This document shows positions 56,509 to 64,000 of a stretch of DNA of 64,000 bases, one piece after another. Every line of letters begins with the position of its first letter. Within the stretch, counting starts at the first letter, position 1. Under the pieces are notes generated by a model. It saw nothing but the letters and a program-made list of their open reading frames with translations, was not told the origin of the DNA and did not search any database. The position numbers and the translations under genes were made by a program. The stretch is from the NCBI GenBank assembly GCA_949130495.1, contig OX422211.1, forward strand, positions 332,414,504-332,478,503, written 5' to 3'. This DNA is from Sambucus nigra. Lineage: Eukaryota; Streptophyta; Magnoliopsida; Dipsacales; Adoxaceae.

Positions 56509-57210
56509 TGTTGTACCTAAAATATATCCTCCAATGCCTAATGGACGTGTGGAATAAAAGCATGCCCACACACATGATGATATGATCAAAGCTCTGGAAA
56601 CAACCTCAACCTATAAAGAAAAGGCCACAGAAAAACACCTCATAAGGCCACGTTTGGAACCTTAACATGTCTCATACATTACTCCTCAACATGACACTAA
56701 CCGGACAAGCCGTGAAGTTTACACCTTGGCCCAAGGACTACAAACTATCTGTCTTCTAAAAGGATCCCTCTTGTCATACTTATCCACAAGTCACCTGGAC
56801 CGAGCATGTGATGATCCAAGTTGACTCCTATAAATAAATGTGCTCACCTCACATTTAGTAAGCAACAAAAGAGAAACGAAGCTCTGCCCAATTCTATCCA
56901 ACATAACTCTACACCGGAGTCCTCAATCCGGTCATATGCTGCGACAACCCCAGATCATTATAGCCACGACCTCATAGCAGAATACACTACAAGGTCGTGA
57001 CCTCAGATACTCAACAACTTGTACGTTCATGTATCTAACGTCGTTATCTCCTCTTATAAGCTTATAATGCCCCAACCTTGTACTAATTGTATAACTCTAA
57101 TGAGAATAAGGCTCCACAGTGGAGTAGTCCCATTTTCATGGCTGAACCAATATAAATATCATGTTTATCTTTTTTAATATCTTTTCTACCCTCTTTTCTA
57201 CTTTTACCTA
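56509..57210 (+). mobile_element. Candidate Tat-like LTR, interrupted by CACTA element B
   Basis: TGTTGTACCTAAAAT resembles the Tat LTR start TGTTGATACC. CCTATAAATAAATG (about 56826) is a promoter box. CACAGTGGAGTAGTCCCATT followed by GGCTGAACCAATATAAAT (57113-57160) parallels CAGTGGACGTAGGCCATT...GGCTGAACCACTTTAAAA in the Tat LTR. The end is cut by the CACTA terminus at 57211. Confidence 0.5.
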
Positions 57211-57639
57211 CACTAAAACCGGGATAATGGTCATGGACTTTATGCCTGACCAGGCAGTGTGGGTCGCGAATTTGGTCCGTGACCAAATCGGGCATGACCA
57301 ATTTCGGTGGTCACGGCCCAAATTCCTGACCCACAGACTTGTCACGGATTTCCCATAGTCACAAATGTGGTCACGACCCATAGCCCTGACCTTATTTGTA
57401 AGCCTGGTCATGGCCCAAACCCATGACCATCAGGCGATTAAAAAACCATCTGGTCACGGTTCAAAGCCGTGACTAGTTTTTTATGCGATCCAACCTTGTC
57501 ACGGCTTTTGGCTGTGACCATGTTTACTATATAGATAATATTGGGCTGTGACCATGCTTACTATATAGATAATATTGTCACGACTTTGGGCCATGACAAT
57601 ACTTACGGTGCATAGAACATTGTCACGACTTTGGGCCGT
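57211..57639 (+). repeat. CACTA B subterminal palindromic repeats
   Basis: At least ten variants of GGTCACGGCCCAAA or TTTGGGCCGTGACC occur in both orientations. A 22-bp block with ACTATATAGATAATATTG is duplicated at about 57526 and 57559. This is the layout expected for binding sites of a CACTA TNPA-type protein. Confidence 0.75.
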
Positions 57640-59023
57640 ACTCTCAAATCGAGGGTCCCGTGACCACGTGATCGGTTCATGCGGGATACATTGGTCCCGT
57701 GCGAGGTATTGTCACCAATCACGGGGCCGTTTGGGGGGCGCTAAGGGGTTTTGCCCCCCGACGACACGTTTTCAAGCCTAAGTGTGAATATTCTCTATTT
57801 TGGGCCGTGGTCTCAAACTGAGGGTCTCGTAACTGCGTGGTCAGTTGTATGGGCTACGTTGGTCCCGTGCGAGGTGTTGATGATGTCCACGGGGCTGTTT
57901 GGGGGGCACTAAGGGGTTTCACCCCCTGATGGCAAGTTTTCAAGCCTAAGTGTGGATATTCTCTATTTTGGGCCATGGCCTGAAACCGAGGGTCACGTGA
58001 CCATGTGATAGGTTTGTACGGGCTACGATTGTTTCGTACGAGGTGTTAGCACCCCCGACGACACGTTTTTAAGCCCGAGTGTGGATATTCTCTTTTTGGG
58101 CCGTGTTCTCAAGCCGAGGGTCCCATGACCACGCGGTCAATTCGTACGGGCTACGTTAGTCCCGTGCGAGGTGTTGGCCCCACTCACAGGGCTATTTTTT
58201 TGGGGGGGGATATAAGGGGTTTCTCCCCCCGACGGCACATTTTCAAGCCTAAGTGTGGATATTCTCCGTTTTGGATCATGGTATTTAATCGAGGGTCTCG
58301 TGACCACGTGGTCGGTTTGTACGGGCTACATTGGTCCCGATGAGGTTTTGGCACCGCTCACGAGGCCGTTTGGGGCAAGCTAAGTTGTTTCTCCCCCCGA
58401 TGACACGTTTTCAAGCCTAGGTGTGGATATTATGTTTTTGGATCGTGCTCTCAAATCGAGGGTCTCGTGACCATGAGATCGATTCGTACGGGTTACGTTG
58501 GTCCCGTGCGAGGTATTAGCACCGCTCACGGGGCCTTTTGGGGGGCGCTAAGGGGTTTTCCCCCGAAGGTACATTTTAAATCCTAAGTGTGAATATTATC
58601 TGTTTTGGGCCATGCTCTAAAACCGAGGGTCACATGACCATGCGATCGGTTCGCACGGGCTACATTTGTCCCATGCGAGGTGTTGGCATCCCTCACAGGG
58701 CCATTTGCGGGGTGCTAAGGGGTTTCGCTTTTCGATGGCACATTTTTAAGCCTAAGTGTGGATATTATCGGTTTTGGGCCGTGCTCTTATACTGAAGGTC
58801 CCTTGACCATGTGATCAGTGCATGCGGGCTATGTTGGTCCCGTGCGAGGTGTTAGCACCGCTCACGGGGCCGTTTGGGGGGCACTAAGGGGTTTCGCCCC
58901 TCGACGGCACGTTTTTAAGCCTAAGTGTGGATATTCTCTATTTTGGGCCGTGGTATCAACCCGAGGGTCCCGTGACCACGCGATCAGTTTGTTCGGGCTA
59001 CGTTGTTACCATACGAGGTGTTA
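57640..59023 (+). repeat. CACTA B ~168-bp tandem array, first part
   Basis: Eight full units and part of a ninth, with GAGGGTCCCGTGACCACG, CGGTC, GGTCCCGTGCGAGGTGTT, CTCACGGGGCCGTTTGGGG, CTAAGGGGTTTCGCCCC and TTTCAAGCCTAAGTGTGGAT. The anchor recurs at about 57693, 57861, 58030 (short unit), 58158, 58333, 58498, 58666, 58836 and 59005. Block order and several blocks are shared with the arrays of the element A family. Confidence 0.92.
59021..59023. repeat. Target duplication TTA, left copy
   Basis: TTA precedes CACTACACC. The right copy is at 63596-63598. Confidence 0.85.
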
Positions 59024-59044
59024 CACTACACCAAAAACAGCATT

Positions 59045-59178
59045 TTGGCACACCCTGATATTAAAAATCTGGCACAGTTTAAAACTGTGCCAGATTTTGG
59101 CACGGTTTTATAGAGATTTGGCACACTTTAAAACAGTGCCAAAATTTGGCACTGTTTTAAAGTGTGCCAAAATTGAGT
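59045..59178 (+). repeat. CACTA A left subterminal repeats
   Basis: Inverted pairs such as CTGGCACAGTTT/AAACTGTGCCAG and GGCACTGTTTTAAAGTGTGCC are tightly packed. The same set occurs in copy 1. Confidence 0.88.
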
Positions 59179-59220
59179 ACACTTACTAAAATATATAATA
59201 CCCAAAAAAAAAACATTACA

Positions 59221-59543
59221 CTTCCCTCTTTCTCTTGTTCCCGCTCACGATTCCCGCCTCTCTCTAGCCTATGCGCTCTCCTGCCTCTCCTCTCTCTCTC
59301 GCGGCGGTCTCTCTCTCTCTCTCGCGGCTGTCTCTCTCTCGCGGCGGTCTCTCTCTCTCTCTCTCGCGGCGGTCTCTCTCTCGCGGCTGTCTCTCTCTCG
59401 CGGCGGTCTCTCTCTCTCTCTCGCGGCGGTCTCTCTCTCTCGGCGGCTGCTGCTGACACTGCCCTAGGTCAGCATCTCTACTGCCGACACTCTCTCTCCC
59501 GCCCATTCTCTCTTTCTCTGGTCACTGCACTCATCCCAATCAG
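59221..59543 (+). repeat. CT-rich leader with CTCGCGGCGGTCT minisatellite; putative exon 1
   Basis: Units of CTCTCTCGCGGCGGTC alternate with CTCTCGCGGCTGTC between 59290 and 59445. The tract ends at CAG/GTAATT (59544), a splice-donor-like site. Plus- and minus-strand open frames here are low-complexity serine/leucine or arginine/glutamate repeats and not credible proteins. It probably serves as promoter-proximal leader, as in copy 1. Confidence 0.65.
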
Positions 59544-60489
59544 GTAATTTCTTTAAAGCATTGTATTTTTTTTAACCTAAGTTAGATTTCAGATTTGATC
59601 CTAGAGTTTATGATATGCTTGATTTGATTCTCATCTGATTTTTAGGGTTTTATATATACATATATACATATATATATATTTTTTTAATGTGTGAGTTTTT
59701 GGTGCAAATTGAATGTTGATAATGAAAAAAAAATAAATCATGGGTTTTTATGTTCTTACCCCTTTAACAAAAATGTATATTTGATCTGATTTGTAAATGT
59801 TACGTAGTTTTAAGAAAATTTAAGTGCTAAATATTCAATAATAATGTAAAAATAACAAATTGAAAAGTAGACACCCCACTAATTAAATGGATAAATGAGA
59901 TTATGTGTTGAAAATTTAAGAAAAAACAAAAAAAACTATTTAAATAGTAAGTAGACATTAATACTAAACATTCAATAATGATGTTACACATGTAGAAAAA
60001 CCTTAGACCCGTTCAAGAGGTCTCACTATGACTGTGGTGAGAACTCTTGAATTGTCCCATTTTTGGACAGTTTGGAAATGCAAAAGTTTGTATTGTACAT
60101 AATGATTATGCATGTCCTATTTTGAAAAATTCGGTGGCATCTCTTTATGTTCTTTGGGTGCATACTAGATTGATGTAGTGTTTTGTGTTTTCTTGGTTGA
60201 AAAACTTAAGTAACACATGAACACTCCCAATTTAAGTTGTGCACTTGAAGAACTGTAGGGAGATGCTGGCGAAATTTTCTAGATTAGGACATGGCATGAG
60301 ACATTATGAACAATACAAAATATGCATTTTCGAATGGGATAGGACCCTTACCCTGTAGAGGAGATGGAGGAAATATAGGAGCTCAAATATATACATATTT
60401 ACACTTGAATAAACTTAAATATATTTACAGTAAGCGTTTATATTATAATGTGTGCTCTTTAAACTTATCAGGATGTCGTCGGGAATCAA
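59544..60489 (+). other. CACTA A interior, AT-rich
   Basis: This is intron-like sequence between the donor and the array. No gene or repeat is seen apart from a short TATATACA tract at 59653-59680. Confidence 0.5.
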
Positions 60490-62690
60490 CAAAGAATGGA
60501 TAATTTGCAAAAATCAACACTTAAACTTAAAAACAAGCCGTTAATGGGTGAAAACCCAAACCACCCCCCAAACGACCCCGTAGGAGGCACGAACACCTCG
60601 CACGGGACCAATGTAACTTGTAGGAACTGATCGCGTAGTCCCGGGTCTCCCGGTTTGTGAATATGACGATAATTTGCAAAAATCAGCACTTAAACTTAAA
60701 AACAAGCCGTTAATGGGTGAAAACCCAAACCACCCCCCAAACGACCCCGTAGGGGGCACGAACACCTCGCACGGGACCAATGTAACTTGTAGGAACTGAT
60801 CGCGTAGTCCCGGTTCTCCCGGTTTGTGAATATGACGATAATTTGCAAAAATCAACACTTAAACTTAAAAACAAGCCGTTAATGGGTGAAAACCCAAACC
60901 ACCCCCCAAACGACCCCGTAGGGGGCACGAACACCTCGCACGGGACCAATGTAACTTGTAGGAACTGACCGCGTAGTCCCGGGTCTCCCGGTTTGTGAAT
61001 ATGACGATAATTTGCAAAAATCAGCACTTAGTTAAAAACATGCCGTCAATGGGTGAATACCCAAACCACCCCCCAAACGACCCCGTAGGGGGCACGAACA
61101 CCTCGCACGGGACCAATGTAACTTGTAGGAACTGACCGCGTAGTCCCGGTTCTCCCGGTTTGTGAATATGACGATAATTTGCAAAAATCAACACTTAAAC
61201 TTAAAAACAAGCCGTTAATGGGTGAAAACCCAAACCACCCCCCAAACGACCCCGTAGGAGGCACGAACACCTCGCACGGGACCAATGTAACTTGTAGGAA
61301 CTGACCGCGTAGTCCCGGTTCTCCCGGTTTGTGAATATGACGATAATTTGCAAAAATCAGCACTTAAACTTAAAAACAAGCCGTTAATGGGTGAAAACCC
61401 AAACCACCCCCCAAACGACCCCGTAGGAGGCACGAACACCTCGCACGGGACCAATGTAACTTGTAGGAACTGATCGCGTAGTCCCGGGTCTCCCGGTTTG
61501 TGAATATGACGATAATTTGCAAAAATCAGCACTTAAACTTAAAAACAAGCCGTTAATGGGTGAAAACCCAAACCACCCCCCAAACGACCCCGTAGGGGGC
61601 ACGAACACCTCGCACGGGACCAATGTAACTTGTAGGAACTGATCGCGTAGTCCCGGTTCTCCCGATTTGTGAATATGACGATAATTTGCAAAAATCAACA
61701 CTTAAACTTAAAAACAAGCCGTTAATGGGTGAAAACCCAAACCACCCCCCAAACGACCCCGTAGGAGGCACGAACAACTCGCACGGGACCAATGTAACTT
61801 GTAGGAACCGACCGCGTAGTCCCGGGTCTCCCGGTTTGTGAATATGACGATAATTTGCAAAAATCAACACTTAAACTTAAAAACAAGCCGTTAATGGGTG
61901 AAAACCCAAACCACCCCCCAAACGACCCCGTAGGGGGCACGAACAACTCGCACGGGACCAATGTAACTTGTAGGAACCGACCGCGTAGTCCCGGGTCTCC
62001 CGGTTTGTGAATATGACGATAATTTGCAAAAATCACACTTAGTTAAAAACATGCCGTCAAAGGGTGAATACCCAAACCACCCCCCAAACGACCCCGTAGG
62101 GGGCACGAACACCTCGCACGGGACCAATGTAACTTGTAGGAACTGACCGCGTAGTCCCGGGTCTCCCGGTTTGTGAATATGACGATAATTTGCAAAAATC
62201 AGCACTTAAAACTTAAAAACAAGCCGTTAAAGGGTGAAAACCCAAACCACCCCCCAAACGACCCCGTAGGGGGCATGAACACCTCGCACGGGACCAATGT
62301 AACTTGTAGGAACTGACCGCGTAGTCCCGGGTCTCCCGGTTTGTGAATATCCGGATAATTTGCAAAAATCACACTTAGTTAAAAACATGCCGTCAATGGG
62401 TGAATACCCAAACCACCCCCCAAACGACCCCGTAGGGGGCACGAACACCTCGCACGGGACCAATGTAACTTGTAGGAACTGACCGCGTAGTCCCGGGTCT
62501 CCCGGTTTGTGAATATGACGATAATTTGCAAAAATCAGCACTTAAACTTAAAAACACGCCGTTAATGGGTGAAAACCCAAACCACCCCCCAAACGACCCC
62601 GTAGGAGGCACGGACACCTCGCACGGGACCAATGTAACTTGTAGGAACTGACCGCGTAGTCCCGGGTCTCCCGGTTTGTGAGTATGATGT
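60490..62690 (-). repeat. CACTA A ~169-bp tandem array, 13 highly uniform units
   Basis: Same family as 2856-6515 but on the opposite strand, which keeps the same orientation relative to the element's CTACACC end. Anchors (CCTCGCACGGGACC) recur near 60612, 60781, 60950, 61118, 61287, 61456, 61625, 61794, 61963, 62130, 62299, 62468 and 62637. Neighbouring units differ by only a few bases. Three units (about 61028, 62040 and 62385) share a variant with TTAGTTAAAAACATGCCGTC. The 105-codon open frames repeated through it come from the repeat itself. Confidence 0.95.
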
Positions 62691-63179
62691 TAATTTCCAT
62701 TCATATATGTAATTTTTTTGTTTTGAGTATTTTTTTTTATAAATTATTGGGTTACTAATCTCGTATCTTTTTTGTATTCTATTTTTTTTGCAGGATAACA
62801 GTTTATCGTTGGCTTTTATTCGCGTGGAATACACAAAGAACTCAATGGTTTACAACAAGGGGTTTATTAATGAATCCATTTTTTTGTGTCATGACCGTAC
62901 GGTCTTTTGTTGTTTTATTATTGACTTTTATGGCCATGAGGGCTTTTGTAAGTTAATTGTTATATTTTGTGGCCGTGTGGGCTTTATGTTAGGCAGGTTT
63001 TGTATTAACAGGTTTTGGAATGTGCAGAAAATAGAGGAAACTCTGCCCAATTTTTTTTGGCATGCGAACAGTTAAAGACTTGTAATATTTTGAAGTTTGT
63101 ATGTACATTAGTTTATTAATAACGCGCAATATTATTAATTTGTGAATTTTGTGCTTTCAAATATTTTTTTTTTAAATTA
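62691..63179 (+). other. CACTA A putative last exon with 94-codon frame
   Basis: A pyrimidine tract and TTTTTTTTGCAG (acceptor, 62791-62793) precede an open frame starting DNSLSLAFIRVEYTKN and ending ETLPNFFWHANS, TAA at 63073. The middle is cysteine/phenylalanine-rich. No family is recognised. Sequence to 63179 is AT-rich and 3' UTR-like. It could be a captured exon or a relic of a transposon gene. Confidence 0.4.
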
Positions 63180-63595
63180 AAAAAATTTGGCACAGTTCAA
63201 AACCGTGGCAAAAATGTATCATATTTTGGCACGGTTTTAAACTGTGCTAATTTTTTTTAAATTATGCTGAATCTGGCACAGTTAAAAACTGTGCCAAAAG
63301 TGTGCCAGAAATATCAAATTCTGGCACGGTTTAAAAGTGTGCCAGAAATGTTCTTATTTTGAAGAATCTGGCACAGTTAAAAACTGTGCCAAAAGTGTGC
63401 CAGAAATATCAAATTCTGGCACGGTTTAAAAGTGTGCCAGAAGTGTTCCTGTTTGACTGATTCTGGCACACTTTTAAACCGTGCCAGAAAAAAATTCCCA
63501 TTTTGGAACACCTGATTCTGGCACAGTTCAAAACCGTGCCAGATTTGATCTGGCACGGTTTTGAACTGTGCCAGAATCCTGTTTTTGGTGTAGTG
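63180..63595 (+). repeat. CACTA A right subterminal repeats and terminus
   Basis: About nine copies of TCTGGCACAGTT / AACTGTGCCAGA-type motifs occur, including a direct duplication of ~65 bp (63288-63352 and 63371-63435). The element ends CTGTTTTTGGTGTAGTG. Confidence 0.9.
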
Positions 63596-64000
63596 TTAGT
63601 GACACTCATGGGGCTATTGGGAGGGGGGGTGCTAAGGGGTTTCGCCCCTCGACGGCATATTTTCTAGCCTAAGTGTGGATATTATCTGTTTTGGCCCGTG
63701 GTCTCAAATCGAGGCTCCCATGACCACGCGGTTGGTTCGTATGGGATACATTGGTACCGTGCAAGGTGTTGGCACCACTCACATTGCCATTTGGAGGGTC
63801 TCTAAGGGGTTTCGTACCCCGACGACACATTTTCAAGCCTAAGTGTGGATATTATCTTTTTGGCTATGCTCTCAAACCGAGGATCCTGTGACCACGCGAT
63901 CGATTCGTGCGGGCTACGTCGGTCCCGCGCGAGGTGTTGGCGCCGTTCACGGGGCCTTTTAGGGGGTGCGAAGGGGTTTTGCCCCCCCGACGACACGTTT
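63596..64000 (+). repeat. CACTA B array, second part, running off the window
   Basis: It begins with the right TTA copy and resumes the interrupted unit (GTGACACTCATGGGGCTATT). Anchors follow near 63750 and 63920. The array is cut by the window end. Confidence 0.9.

Larger units (their letters stand above)
59024..63595 (+). mobile_element. CACTA element A, complete, non-autonomous (4572 bp)
   Basis: Perfect-looking termini CACTACACCAAAAACAG and CTGTTTTTGGTGTAGTG are flanked by TTA on both sides. Subterminal motifs occupy 59045-59178 and 63180-63590. Inside are a CT-rich leader, a donor site at 59544, a highly uniform ~169-bp array, an acceptor at 62793 and a 94-codon frame. No transposase (TNPD/TNPA-like) is present, so it depends on another element. 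It interrupts a unit of the CACTA B array. Confidence 0.93.
57211..64000 (+). mobile_element. CACTA element B, left end and array (continues past window)
   Basis: CACTAAAACCGGG begins at 57211 after CTA, a possible 3-bp target copy. The next 430 bp are dense with GTCACGGC/GCCGTGAC-type inverted motifs. A ~168-bp array follows from about 57640 and runs to the window end, broken by CACTA element A. The right terminus and any transposase are outside the window. It is a different family from element A by its termini and subterminal motif. Confidence 0.7.

Noticed and set aside
57640..59023. tRNA- or 5S-like internal promoter (GGTTCGTACGGG resembles a B box)
   Set aside because: No A box, acceptor stem or cloverleaf could be fitted, and the match to GGTTCGANNCC is incomplete and not kept in the other array.
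59157..59547. Arg/Glu-rich and Ser/Leu-rich frames on both strands
   Set aside because: Pure product of the CT-rich minisatellite (CTCTCTCGCGGCGGTC).
60490..62690. Overlapping 105-codon frames, nearly identical, on the minus strand
   Set aside because: Same satellite effect as in copy 1; each frame spans about two units and ends by rotation into a stop.
60490..62690. Centromeric satellite suggested by the ~169-bp period
   Set aside because: The array is only 13 units and bounded by CACTA ends; nothing here shows a centromeric location.

Overview
This is a block of plant nuclear heterochromatin made almost entirely of nested transposable elements. The lineages point to a flowering plant, probably a eudicot: Tat-lineage Ty3/gypsy elements with a second (archaeal-type) RNase H, a Tekay-like chromovirus, a Ty1/copia element, CACTA transposons with palindromic subterminal repeats, and plant-only captured domains (a plant mobile domain gene and a DUF7745-like gene). 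I see no intact host gene and no rRNA, tRNA or CRISPR. The species cannot be named from the sequence.

Layout. The outermost element is a minus-strand Tat-like element H: 5' LTR piece at 52355-52416, continuing after 54984; PBS at 52336-52353; gag from 52283 down to 51173, the rest lying left of the window. A minus-strand Tekay-like chromovirus sits in that gag (its right end is 51172). Its pol 3' part is at 404-2855, its RT start/protease/gag at 26108-27620, and its 5' LTR is split into 29115-30055 and 49324-51172. Inside the chromovirus RT lies a plus-strand Ogre-like Tat element (8672-26107), whose 5' LTR is itself broken by a minus-strand CACTA element (2856-8671, left side lost). Inside the chromovirus 5' LTR lies a minus-strand, apparently non-coding LTR element (LARD-like, 30056-49318, 568-bp LTRs, 5-bp target duplication), and inside that a plus-strand Tat/Retand-like element (30681-43081).

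To the right, a copia element (52417-54978, target duplication ATAAG) is inserted in the LTR of element H. A degenerate motif array (55680-56360) and a Tat-like LTR (about 56509-57210) follow. CACTA element B (57211 to beyond the window end) is next, and its tandem array is interrupted by a complete non-autonomous CACTA element A (59024-63595, target duplication TTA).

By-eye LTR divergence agrees with the nesting: about 9-10% for the chromovirus, about 3% for the LARD and the Ogre-like element, and about 2% for the innermost Tat element. No element has a fully intact coding region. The most unusual signals are: (i) related ~168-bp tandem arrays in two CACTA families with different termini, with a stem-loop that seems preserved; (ii) spliced host-type genes carried antisense in both Tat elements; (iii) one palindromic motif near the LTR promoter and upstream of both antisense promoters of the Ogre-like element; (iv) a hairpin repeat shared by the 3' UTR and the RNase H/aRNase H linker of the Tat element; (v) a copia element shortened by a microhomology deletion with its target duplication intact.
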